Shown here one piece after another: positions 26,654 to 35,038 of a stretch of DNA of 64,000 nt; positions within the stretch are counted from its first letter, which is position 1; each line of letters starts with the position of its first letter. A program made the translations under genes and the position numbers. The notes below the pieces were generated by a model. The model searched no databases. It saw only the letters and a program-made list of their open reading frames with translations, and had not been told where the DNA came from. Origin of the DNA: Phaeodactylibacter luteus (GTDB lineage Bacteria; Bacteroidota; Bacteroidia; Chitinophagales; Saprospiraceae); contig NZ_VOOR01000026.1 of the NCBI RefSeq assembly GCF_007993045.1, forward strand, positions 18,031-82,030. Reading direction: 5' to 3'.

Positions 26654-28775
26654 ATTGTGTTTTGATGATCCGGGCAGACCAGCGCTGGCCGGGCAGCTGC
26701 ACGCTGAGCACGTAAAGCCCTGCGGGCAAGCCCGATAAGTCAAACTGCTCGGTGGTAGTGGCATTGCCAGGCAGCAGCAGGCTGCGGGCCACCACCCGGC
26801 CGAAAGCGTCAAAAAGGAAGATTTCTCCTGCTTCTTTTGCAGGCCCAGCCTCGAGGTATACCATGGCCTGTGCCGGGTTGGGATAAGCGCGGAGCTGAAG
26901 CTCCGGCACGTCCGTTTCTTGCTGGCCGACCAGGCAGATTTGGGGCATGTCCAGTTTTCGGCCGTTGGCGGCAAAAGGGGCTAAGGCAGAGACGGGCATA
27001 GCGTTGTCCAAGATAATACCCCGTACAGCCTGGGCGTCTGCGGCAGGGCCCATAGCGCAGTAGATGAGCGCGGCCGCAGCAGCCACTTGGGGGGTGCTCA
27101 TAGAGGTGCCCGATTTCAGCCCGGTCATGCCCATAGGCAGATAGCTGTCGATATCCCTTCCTGGCGCAGCAATATCGACCAATCCAGGGCTGAAGTTAGA
27201 AAATATGGAGCGGGTGCAAACAGAGTCTGTCTCCCCTTCGGGCATCCATTCCCAAGCGCCTACAGCGATTTGGTTGGGCGCATCGAAACAGGCAGGGTAA
27301 AGGGCAAGAGTGTCGAGGTTGAGGCTGTCGTTCCCTGCCGCAGATACGATAAGCGTTTGTTGGGCTGCTGCGTCGTCTACGGCATTGCGCAAGATTGTGC
27401 TTGAGCTACCGTAGAAGCCCCAACTGTCGTTGATGACCTGTGCGCCGTCTTCCAGTGCCTGATAGGTGGCGCAGGCTACTTGGAAAAGAGAAGATACCCC
27501 ACGGCTATCGTGAGATTTATAGGGCAGGATATGGAAGTTGCAACCGGCACAGGAGGCGGTATCCAAAGTACGGGCAATGATCCCGGCCACATGGGTGCCG
27601 TGCCCGTGGTTGTCCATGGGGTTGTTGCGTGGGAGCAGGGTAGTAGAGAAGTCCACTCCAATAGGGTCATCAGGGTAGCAGTTGTCGTCGTCGTCCCCTT
27701 CATTCAGCTCATCCGGTTTGCGGAAGATGTAACCGCCCAGGCCTTCGTGCTGATAGTCTACCCCGGTATCGATAACGGCGATACGCACGGCATCGGCGGG
27801 GGCAGGGGGGATGCCATTCAGGTCTTGATCGGTCAGGGGCATATTTTCGGCAGGGGCCTGATCGAGCAGCTGCGAGATGGTGACATAGTTGGGGTCAACT
27901 CCTTGCAGCGGGACTTCGGCCGTAGCCCCTTTCACCCGCTCAAGAATCCCGATGCTAGGCCCGTTCGGCACAGGGTTGCCATTGGCGTCAAAAGCAAGGC
28001 TGTCGCCCAATGTCCAGAGCTCTAGCTGGTTGCAGACGCAAGAGTCCTTTAGCACTGCTCCGTATTGGTTGCGCAGGCGTATTTTAGTGGTATCGGGCGT
28101 GCCAGGAACGAATTGTGCCACGACTTCCCGGGTAAAATAGGGCCAGTCCAGAGAATCCGTCTGAAAAGGGTAGCCCAAGGCAGCGAGCGTATCCCCGTAG
28201 TGGATCGGGTTGGTTTCTGGATAGGGGAAAGATGCGTGCAGCTCTACATCATCAATAATCCAAAAGTAGCCATTGCCCTCGTAGACAAATTCAAGCTGAA
28301 TGTTGCTATTGGCTGCTATAGTTGTGATATCGATGACCTGTACATCGTTCGGGCTGGTCTCCACCTGAGGCTGTAGCCCTTGGTTGATATTGAAAGACTG
28401 AGCACTCCCGGTAGAGAGGTTGGTCACAGTCACGAATAGAATGGCTTGGAGGTGCCGGTAGTACTGATTGAACTTAAGGTAGACCGTATTGTGCCCCGAC
28501 AGGTTGATGGCAGGGGAGGCCGCCCGGTCAAAGCCTTGGCCTATAGCCAAGGCCCCGCCCCCAGAATCGGAACCGATAGGGGGGCGGCCGTTCCAGAGGG
28601 TAGGGTCTAGCGATTCGGCCGTGCCGTCTGCTGTGAAGAACCAGCTGTTGTTGGGGATATCCAGCCAGGTGTCGGCTTGAGACTGGCTGTCAAAGGTAAA
28701 CGATGCCAAAGGGGCTTGCCCCCAGGCAGTGGCTGCCCAGCAAAAGGCAAAGAATAACATCAGGCGATGCTTCAT
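26652..28775 (-). CDS. T9SS-secreted subtilisin-like (S8) serine peptidase
   Basis: 707 residues from ATG 28775 (frame open to 28829; 28775 starts the signal peptide ending TAWG|QA). An N-terminal jelly-roll/MAM-like domain (about 20-190, WLDIPNNSWFF...FWIIDDVEL) precedes the S8 domain. The catalytic Asp is in VIDTGVDYQ (~334), His in NHGHGTHVAG (~393) and Ser in SGTSMSTPQVAA (~557). The last ~80 residues (LRAYPNPAQAMVYLE...GLYVLSVQ...ARIIKTQ) are a type A T9SS sorting domain, so the enzyme should be exported and attached to the cell surface. It lies between the anti-sigma-like and CHAT genes, all on the minus strand. A family B element sits in its upstream region. Confidence 0.92.
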   Translation of the reverse strand: MKHRLMLFFAFCWAATAWGQAPLASFTFDSQSQADTWLDIPNNSWFFTADGTAESLDPTLWNGRPPIGSDSGGGALAIGQGFDRAASPAINLSGHNTVYLKFNQYYRHLQAILFVTVTNLSTGSAQSFNINQGLQPQVETSPNDVQVIDITTIAANSNIQLEFVYEGNGYFWIIDDVELHASFPYPETNPIHYGDTLAALGYPFQTDSLDWPYFTREVVAQFVPGTPDTTKIRLRNQYGAVLKDSCVCNQLELWTLGDSLAFDANGNPVPNGPSIGILERVKGATAEVPLQGVDPNYVTISQLLDQAPAENMPLTDQDLNGIPPAPADAVRIAVIDTGVDYQHEGLGGYIFRKPDELNEGDDDDNCYPDDPIGVDFSTTLLPRNNPMDNHGHGTHVAGIIARTLDTASCAGCNFHILPYKSHDSRGVSSLFQVACATYQALEDGAQVINDSWGFYGSSSTILRNAVDDAAAQQTLIVSAAGNDSLNLDTLALYPACFDAPNQIAVGAWEWMPEGETDSVCTRSIFSNFSPGLVDIAAPGRDIDSYLPMGMTGLKSGTSMSTPQVAAAAALIYCAMGPAADAQAVRGIILDNAMPVSALAPFAANGRKLDMPQICLVGQQETDVPELQLRAYPNPAQAMVYLEAGPAKEAGEIFLFDAFGRVVARSLLLPGNATTTEQFDLSGLPAGLYVLSVQLPGQRWSARIIKTQ

Positions 28776-28829
28776 GGTGTTTTTGGTTTTTTGAACGAAA
28801 GGGGCTGTCCAGGCTGCTTGTTGCAGCAC

Positions 28830-28998
28830 CTAGTGCCTTAAGCCATAAATCCTTGACACCCCAAGTTTCGTTATTTTCCGTCTACTCTTCGTTAAAGAAC
28901 CGCTCCTTTAGCTCGGGCTAAAGTCGCGAACCTTAGCCTTGATTAGCCGGAAAATAACTTCAACTTAAGTATCAGAGATTTATGACTTAAGGCACTAG
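28830..28998 (+). repeat. Family B MITE-like element, copy 1
   Basis: 169 bp, bounded by CTAG on both sides. Ends CTAGTGCCTTAAG / CTTAAGGCACTAG are inverted over at least 22 bp, and the interior folds further (AAGTT..TTATTTTCCG / CGGAAAATAACTT; CTTTAGC/GCTAAAG). It lies between the anti-sigma gene (stop at 29062) and the subtilisin start (28775), where it may separate or alter their transcription. Confidence 0.85.
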
Positions 28999-29061
28999 GG
29001 CAGCGAACCGTTCGCTCGTAGGGGTATAGAAAAAAGGTGAAGGCGCAGCAGCTGACTGGCG

Positions 29062-29814
29062 CTAAGGCAGCGCTTTCAGCAGCTCTTGTGCACGGGTAAA
29101 GAGGTAATCGTCTTCTTTGGGGATTTCGGCAAGGGCAGCGCGCGCTTGTTCATATCCCTCTGTTTTCAGGTAGCTGAGCGCCAAGTACCAATGCCCATAG
29201 TTTTTGTAAACAGAAGAGCCGTTGGCCAGCTCTTGGAAGAGGCTGCGGGCTTCTGCAGTCCGCTCGGTCTCCATCGCGCAAATGGCTTGTGCAAATTGGG
29301 ACTGAGGCGAGCCGGGCACCTCCTTCAACAAAGCGTAGGCCCGTTCGTAATCTCCCTGGTTGAATGCCGTTTCTGCTGCTGCCAGAGCAGGGGCTTCATT
29401 GCTGCGCTCGGTTAAGGAAATGGGCTCGTGCGTGGCGTATTCAGCGTAAAGCTGCTGCCCGGACTTGGGGGCGAATGGGTTGAAAACGAGCAAAACCAAT
29501 GCAATAACGGCGGCTGCAGCAAGGGCGGCTACCCACCACCGCTGCCCTATTGGGCGGACTTTAGCCTCAGAGGGGGCATTGCCGTGCTCTAGGCTATCAC
29601 CGCCGAAATATTGCTTTCCCAGCAGGCCCATTTGAGCGGCAAGTGCATCCTTTTGGCTTTCAAATTTCAGGTAGCGCTGCATGGCTTCCCTTTCCCTAAG
29701 TGCTGCAGCAAGGTCCGGTTCTGTAGCAAGCCGTTCGGCGAAGGCTGTTTTTTCCCTTTCTGCCAGGGTGCCGTCCAAGTATTGTTCGATAAGTAGGTAG
29801 TCATCCGCTTGCAT
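29062..29814 (-). CDS. Anti-sigma-factor-like membrane protein with C-terminal TPR region
   Basis: 250 residues. The N-terminus (DYLLIEQYLDGTLAEREKTAFAERLATEPDLAAALREREAM) has the look of Bacteroidota anti-sigma/zinc-finger-less regulators, followed by one membrane helix (about 93-111, WWVAALAAAAVIALVLLVF). The external part carries TPR-like helices (about 140-245, AETAFNQGDYERAYALLKEV and YLALSYLKTEGYEQARAALAEI). It starts three bases after the ECF sigma stop codon, so the two are co-translated and the protein is the likely membrane-bound partner of that sigma factor, with the external TPRs as sensor. No zinc-binding HxxxC motif is present. Confidence 0.75.
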   Translation of the reverse strand: MQADDYLLIEQYLDGTLAEREKTAFAERLATEPDLAAALREREAMQRYLKFESQKDALAAQMGLLGKQYFGGDSLEHGNAPSEAKVRPIGQRWWVAALAAAAVIALVLLVFNPFAPKSGQQLYAEYATHEPISLTERSNEAPALAAAETAFNQGDYERAYALLKEVPGSPQSQFAQAICAMETERTAEARSLFQELANGSSVYKNYGHWYLALSYLKTEGYEQARAALAEIPKEDDYLFTRAQELLKALP

Positions 29815-29817
29815 AGG

Positions 29818-30381
29818 CTAAATCTTTGCTGATTGGAACAAATGTCGCCATCGTTCAATGCAGGCGTTTTTCCTCCGGTACACGGTGTTGGCGTTAGTCA
29901 TCTCAAGGGCCTCGGCTACTTCCTGAGAAGTGGCTCCGGCGCTCAGCAAGCGGAGGAGCTTTTGGCATAATGGGCTGAGCTGTTGGAAGGCCTTATCCAG
30001 CTTTTGTTGCCGGATGGCTTCTTCTTCCACAGCTTCCAAATCGTTTTGAACGATGTTCTCATGTGGCAATTGCACGGCCTGCGCTTTTCTTACCTCTGCC
30101 TCCCGGTTATTTTTCCGTAGGCGGTTCAGCCATTTGTTCCTGCAAATACTGAACAGCAGTGCCCCGATAGGGCAGGTCAGGACAAAACTTTCGTCCTGTG
30201 CTTTTTGGCAGAGCGCTATCACCCCCTCTTGGAAAACATCTTCTGCATCCGCTATGCTCCCACTGTTCTGCACCACCCAGCTGGCTACAGTACGGGCTTG
30301 ACTGCCGTATAGCTCCTCTAGTTTGGAGTAGTCGCCAGCGCGGAACGCGAGCAGGTATTGGTGGTCGGGGTGTTGGTTCAT
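29818..30381 (-). CDS. ECF-type RNA polymerase sigma factor
   Basis: 187 residues. Region 2 is visible as SIADAEDVFQEGVIALCQK...LTCPIGALLFSICRNKWLNRLRK (about 40-95). Region 4 is GATSQEVAEALEMTNANTVYRRKNACIERWRHLF (about 148-183), with its helix-turn-helix. There is no region 3, as in ECF (sigma-70 group 4) factors. It leads a minus-strand series: sigma, anti-sigma-like, subtilisin, TPR-CHAT. A near-consensus TATCTTTA lies about 10-20 bp before its ATG. It may control the protease genes behind it; this is inference from order. Confidence 0.9.
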   Translation of the reverse strand: MNQHPDHQYLLAFRAGDYSKLEELYGSQARTVASWVVQNSGSIADAEDVFQEGVIALCQKAQDESFVLTCPIGALLFSICRNKWLNRLRKNNREAEVRKAQAVQLPHENIVQNDLEAVEEEAIRQQKLDKAFQQLSPLCQKLLRLLSAGATSQEVAEALEMTNANTVYRRKNACIERWRHLFQSAKI

Positions 30382-30561
30382 CGTAGTATAAAGATAATCG
30401 TTCTGAACAGAAAACGTAGGTAGGAGTGGTAAGAAATCCTATCGGGCTGCAATACAGATAAGATTGGCGCGCCTTATGCCAAGCTTTGCGCTTACGAATA
30501 TCCTGATTGGTGGCAGGCCTACTGTTTAACAGGGCTATTGCCACAGCAGGCTGAGCGCATG

Positions 30562-30730
30562 TTTGGAGTTCGCTCCTATTGCAGATCAATGCTTTATGAA
30601 CAGGGCTTGCTCGCTAAATTTCCCTTTAGCCTGCTAGGCCCAAGTTTGGCGGCTTCGGCAGGGCCCCGCTGGCACAGTAGGTGGGTATAAAACATTGATT
30701 TTCAAAGTAGAAGAGCTCCAGGCAGGTGCT
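30562..30730 (+). repeat. Dispersed repeat family C, copy 2
   Basis: Shares TTTGGAGTTCGCTCCTATTGC, GATCAATGCTTTATGAAC, TTTAGCCTGCTA, GGCTTCGGC and CTCCAGGCAGGTGCT with the other C copies. It fills most of the divergent spacer 30382-30783; the rest of that spacer shows nothing else. Confidence 0.65.
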
Positions 30731-30783
30731 TCGGGAGTGCAGGGCCGTAAGGTGCCCGGCTTTTTAGAAAACCAAAACCAAGA

Positions 30784-32232
30784 ATGATGAACCGTATTAA
30801 ACTAGCTGTTTTTTTACTTTTATTGCCTTTCGCAGGGCTTTGGGCCCAAGCCGATTGGCAGCCCTTTACCGCCCTGATCCAATCAGGGCAGCCCGGTAAT
30901 GGCTTTGGCTACGATCTGGCGCTCAGCGCAGATGGAGAAACCCTTGTTGTTGGCGCGCCTTTCCATCAAGTGGGCACCGACCGCCCTGGAGCGGTCTTTG
31001 TGTACAGAAAGCCTCCGGGGGAAGAAGCGTGGCAGCAGTTTGGGGCAGAGCTGTCTGGATCTGTAGATAGCGACCGAATGGGCTATGCTGTGGCAGTAAA
31101 CAATGACGGAAGCGTCATCGCGGCGAGCCTTCCTTTTTTCGATAACCCCACAGGGGAATGGGGCAAAATCCGGGTTTTCGAATGGCAGGGCGGTGCCTGG
31201 CAGCAAAGAGGGGCCGACATTGAAACACTTGGCGGCTTTGAGTTTGGCTGGGATATTGCGCTAAATGCTACGGGCAGCCGGGTATCAGCCACCTGCTTGT
31301 CTGGCACAGATGTGGTGTATGAGTGGGATGGCACAAATTGGCAATTGCTGGGGCCAGGCTTTAGCCCTCAAGGCGATTTCAACCCTTATTCTACTGCCCT
31401 CAGCGATGATGGCAACCGTATAGCCTTTGGCTCTCCAAATAAAGCGGGGCTTTCAGAAGAGGTAGGCTCTGTTTATGCTTATGAATGGAACGGCAGCACG
31501 TGGGCCCCTATGGGCAGCCCGGTATTGGATAGCCTGAAATACCGGGATTATGGCCTTGCGGTAGACCTCAATTACTTGGGCAATGCCTTAGCTGTAGGGG
31601 CTCCTAAGCTAAGAGACGAGAGCAATAGCATACGCGGCGGCGTTGAAGTATTTGAATATGTGCCCGGCGCCGGCTGGTCGCAAAAAGGGGGCACGATATA
31701 TGGATTGGACGCCTATGATGAGTTTGGCACCGATGTGAAGATCTCCTGGGATGGCAATATTGTTTTTGCAGGCGCACCGCGGCAGAGCAGCAGCCGGGGC
31801 GCCGGAGCTGCATTTGAGTGGAACGGCAGCAGCTGGGAAGCCCGTGGCACTGCTGTGGTAGGGGCCATGATAAACTCAAGAGCGGGGCAGGCCATAGCTA
31901 TGGATGCCAATGGCACCGTTGCGGCTTTGGCCGTTGAGGAGGAAGCTGTTCAGGTATTCAACTGGAGCACGGTGTCTGCCGTAAAGCACGCTACCTTTTT
32001 GAACTGTAGCATTTACCCCAATCCTGCTACGGATTGGCTGGTAGTGGATGTCCCGGAATCAGTAGGGCCGTTTGTGGCCTCGCTGGCTGATGAGGCCGGC
32101 CGGGTCGTCTTTCAAGCGCATGGTAAGGGGGGCGAAAGCCTTCGCTTTGAACTTGCTGGCCTTAAAGGGGCTTACTGGGTAGTGGTCGATGCTGAAGGCA
32201 AGCGGGGCGTAGAGCTGCTAATTGTTGAATAA
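30784..32232 (+). CDS. T9SS-secreted beta-propeller (FG-GAP-like) protein
   Basis: 482 residues. Signal peptide ends GLWA|QA; the second Met (30787) is an equally good start. The mature protein holds about seven ~50-residue repeats of the pattern YxxALSxDGxxxAVGAP...GxVxVYEW(N/D)GxxWxxxG, a beta-propeller of FG-GAP/integrin-alpha type. The C-terminal ~75 residues (SIYPNPATDWLVVDVPES...GAYWVVVDAEGKRGVELLIVE) form a type A T9SS sorting domain. It is expected on the cell surface or released; ligand unknown. Single gene, divergent from the sigma operon. Confidence 0.85.
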   Translation: MMNRIKLAVFLLLLPFAGLWAQADWQPFTALIQSGQPGNGFGYDLALSADGETLVVGAPFHQVGTDRPGAVFVYRKPPGEEAWQQFGAELSGSVDSDRMGYAVAVNNDGSVIAASLPFFDNPTGEWGKIRVFEWQGGAWQQRGADIETLGGFEFGWDIALNATGSRVSATCLSGTDVVYEWDGTNWQLLGPGFSPQGDFNPYSTALSDDGNRIAFGSPNKAGLSEEVGSVYAYEWNGSTWAPMGSPVLDSLKYRDYGLAVDLNYLGNALAVGAPKLRDESNSIRGGVEVFEYVPGAGWSQKGGTIYGLDAYDEFGTDVKISWDGNIVFAGAPRQSSSRGAGAAFEWNGSSWEARGTAVVGAMINSRAGQAIAMDANGTVAALAVEEEAVQVFNWSTVSAVKHATFLNCSIYPNPATDWLVVDVPESVGPFVASLADEAGRVVFQAHGKGGESLRFELAGLKGAYWVVVDAEGKRGVELLIVE

Positions 32233-32280
32233 GCTTGATGAGACAGGGCCTAAACGGTGGGCAATCAAAATTTTAGCTCC

Positions 32281-32402
32281 ATGATGGCATCGGCCTAGCG
32301 CTGCGGAGGGGTATAAGCCCGGTAGGGCCGAGCGGGCAGCGAGCCCCGCAGCATAGCGGCACCTGCCCGCGGGCACATCCTTGCGGCAGGGGCAGGCCCC
32401 TG
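32281..32402 (+). repeat. Dispersed repeat family A, copy 4
   Basis: Core GGCATCGGCCTAGCGCTGCGGAGGGG...GCATAGCGGCACCTGCCCGCGGGCACATCC. Outer ends are not recognisable, so it is partial. The remaining spacer to 32654 holds only a weak GGCTGC/GCAGCC inverted pair (near 32456-32509). Confidence 0.65.
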
Positions 32403-32654
32403 AGGACAGCTCATTGCCCCACTGTACTGGCCTGGTGCAGCAAGCCAAATGAAAGGGCTGCTTGAGCAGGGCAGAAAAAAGCCCGGCTCAGGGTAAGGAT
32501 GCAGCCCTCACTGCTATATGCAGGTGATAATATCATTTTTCCAGGTTAAACCACCCCAGACGATGAACCATCTACACGCTGTTGCAGGAGCAACGGCCGT
32601 TTCTGAACCAATGGCAGCCATCTCCAGGCTGTTTAACCCCAAAACCTCAACATT

Positions 32655-34997
32655 ATGAAAGCATTGATCGCCCTGATGGCAGGGCTATGGCTGTTGGCGT
32701 GGCCCGCTGCAGCCCAGCATGTTGCCTTGCACTGCGATGGCAACGACGATTGGGTCCGCTTGCCCCTTGGAAGTACGCCGCTGGCTGGCAACCCCGCTGC
32801 GTTTACCGTCGAAACCTGGTTTCAGGCCAATGTGACGGACAATGACTTCCACCGGTTGTTCAGCTTGGGCAGCGTAGGCACCCGCATTGAGTTTGGCACG
32901 CGGGGTACGGATCTGCGCTACTTCCTGGGCATCCCCGCTCAGAGCAGTATATTATCCAACCTGGCCACCATTGTCCCCAACGCTTGGCACCACTTGGCAA
33001 TTGTCCGTAGTGGAGGGCAGATAGAAGTCTTCTTGGACTGTGTTTCGGTCGGTTCCATCCCGGTTACCGGCAACCCAAACCTGCAGGAATTCCGATTAGG
33101 GGCCTGGACTGGCGGAGCCACTACCCCTCCACAGGAATGGGAAGGGCAGCTGGATGAACTGCGTCTATGGGGCACAGCCGTATCTGCCGCTGATCTTTGT
33201 AACCGCCTCAACTGCCCGCTATCTGGCCAGGAGGCAGGGCTTATTGCTTATTGGGATTTCAACGAAACAGCGCCCGGTGGCAATAATACGGCTCTTGCCC
33301 AAGTAGCAGACCGCAGCCCCAACGGCAATGATGGGATTATTTATATAGGTGGCGATAGCCCTATTTCGCTGACGGGCAATAGCAGCAATTTTGTTGGCTC
33401 TACAGCCCCTTTGGCCTACCCTGCACTGCATGGGCTTGACCTTGAAATCCGGGACTACCCCTATCAGGCTGGCCTGTTATCTGATATCTGCAGCGGAGAC
33501 CCCGCCCAATTTTGCCTGGACGATCAGGGGGCGGTGCCTGGCCCATACAGCAATGTAACAGTAGCCTGGCAATACTCGGATGATGGCGGGGCCACTTGGC
33601 TGCCGCTTGCCGGGCCAGTGTTCCAAGATTATTGTTTTCCTGTGCCGCCGGGCATTCTCACGTTGGACTGTGCGAGCAGCACGGCTGGTTTCATCGACCG
33701 GAAATACCGGGCGGTCAGTACTGCGATGGATCCGGTTTCCGGTTTGTCTTGCGCATACGAAAGCAGTGCATACGACCTTCGCATTACCTGTCCGCTCAGC
33801 CCTGCGTCGGTAGCTATTTTGCCCGGCGGCCCTTTTTGCGAGGGCGAAGCGGTCAGTTTTCAGGTCAACCTCAACTCGCCTGACCCATTTGTAAGCACTC
33901 CAGGGCCTAATGTGAGCATAGATTGGTATCTCGATGACCCTGTTGCTGGCCGGTCTTTGCTGCCGTTCAGCGGCCAATCTTCCTTCACCTTCTCCTACAC
34001 AGCCCCTCAGGTAGCGTCCCCCCGGACGGTCTGCATTGAAGCGGAGGTGGCAAACGGCGCTAAGGCAGAAACGTACGAAAAGTGCTTTACAATAGACCCG
34101 GAGCCTGAGTGCGGTATTATTGAAGGCTGGCCTATTGGCATGCCAGCCAACCTCGAATTGGCCTCGCCCCTGCCGAATTTAGCCTATGAAATCTGCCCTG
34201 GCAACGATGCTACACTTGGCATAGACCCCGCCAATCCATTTAACGACTGTATCCCTCAGTGGCAGTACACATTTGATGACCCGGCGGTAGTGGCTTCCCC
34301 TGCCTGGTCGAGCATGGGGCTGTCGAATACCTTACAGAATACCAATATTTTGCCCAGCCACCTCTGGCCTTCCGGTGCTACATCTATTTTTTACCGTATC
34401 GAATGCCAGCCGCTTTCCTCCCCATCAGGCTGCGCCCCCTGCTATGGGAATATCATTGAAGTGAGGCTGAAAGCTGCCCCTATATTGCCAGTAGTAGCCG
34501 GTCCTACAGAAGTCTGTGTGGAAGGCCTTCCGGCAATCTTGGCCATTCAGAACATAGAAGCAGGTGTCATTTACACTTGGCTGCACAATGGCCTGCCCAT
34601 TGCCACAGGCCCCACATCGCTCCCGGTCAATTTGGCCGGCTGTTATTGGGTAGAAGCTAGTAACGGCTGCCAGGTAGTGGAAAGCGCCCGGCATTGCGTG
34701 GATGTCTGCGAGACTATTGCCCGCCTGAGCTGCCCGCTACCGCCAAATGCCTGTGCTACGCCGGGCGAGCCGGTCACGGTTACGGCTTGCGCTTCGGAGA
34801 ATACCTGCTCTGGCACGTCGGGGCTGCTCTTTGAGTGGTTTGTGGATGGGGTATCCCAAGGAGCTGCAAGCAGTGCCTGCGACTTCACACACACCCCTGC
34901 GCTCACTGGCACTGCATACAAAGTGTTGGTGACAGACCCGGCTACTGGCTGTATGGGCATAGCAGAGCAGGTGGTAGTGCCTTGTGTTCAAAACTAA
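32655..34997 (+). CDS. Large secreted protein with LamG/concanavalin-like domain, no T9SS sorting domain
   Basis: 780 residues. Signal peptide MKALIALMAGLWLLAWPAAA|Q. The first ~200 residues (VALHCDGNDDWVRLP...FTVETWFQANV...WHHLAIVRSGGQIEVFLDC...WEGQLDELRLWGTAVS...LIAYWDF) are a LamG-type (Laminin_G_3) fold. The rest is Cys-rich Ig-like segments (CEGEAVSFQV, CPGNDATLGI, CVEGLPAILAIQ). It ends in VVVPCVQN with no type A or B sorting domain. It is followed 41 bp later by the 2179-aa protein, probably in one transcript, and may depend on it. Confidence 0.82.
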   Translation: MKALIALMAGLWLLAWPAAAQHVALHCDGNDDWVRLPLGSTPLAGNPAAFTVETWFQANVTDNDFHRLFSLGSVGTRIEFGTRGTDLRYFLGIPAQSSILSNLATIVPNAWHHLAIVRSGGQIEVFLDCVSVGSIPVTGNPNLQEFRLGAWTGGATTPPQEWEGQLDELRLWGTAVSAADLCNRLNCPLSGQEAGLIAYWDFNETAPGGNNTALAQVADRSPNGNDGIIYIGGDSPISLTGNSSNFVGSTAPLAYPALHGLDLEIRDYPYQAGLLSDICSGDPAQFCLDDQGAVPGPYSNVTVAWQYSDDGGATWLPLAGPVFQDYCFPVPPGILTLDCASSTAGFIDRKYRAVSTAMDPVSGLSCAYESSAYDLRITCPLSPASVAILPGGPFCEGEAVSFQVNLNSPDPFVSTPGPNVSIDWYLDDPVAGRSLLPFSGQSSFTFSYTAPQVASPRTVCIEAEVANGAKAETYEKCFTIDPEPECGIIEGWPIGMPANLELASPLPNLAYEICPGNDATLGIDPANPFNDCIPQWQYTFDDPAVVASPAWSSMGLSNTLQNTNILPSHLWPSGATSIFYRIECQPLSSPSGCAPCYGNIIEVRLKAAPILPVVAGPTEVCVEGLPAILAIQNIEAGVIYTWLHNGLPIATGPTSLPVNLAGCYWVEASNGCQVVESARHCVDVCETIARLSCPLPPNACATPGEPVTVTACASENTCSGTSGLLFEWFVDGVSQGAASSACDFTHTPALTGTAYKVLVTDPATGCMGIAEQVVVPCVQN

Positions 34998-35038
34998 ATA
35001 TGGCCAGCTCAGCTTGCCAGAACCCAAAAAAAGGAACC

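Noticed and set aside
14118..30381. Functional link between HtrA and the ECF sigma/anti-sigma pair as a DegS-RseA-type cascade
   Set aside because: The genes are 14 kb apart with unrelated genes between them; nothing in the sequence ties them together.
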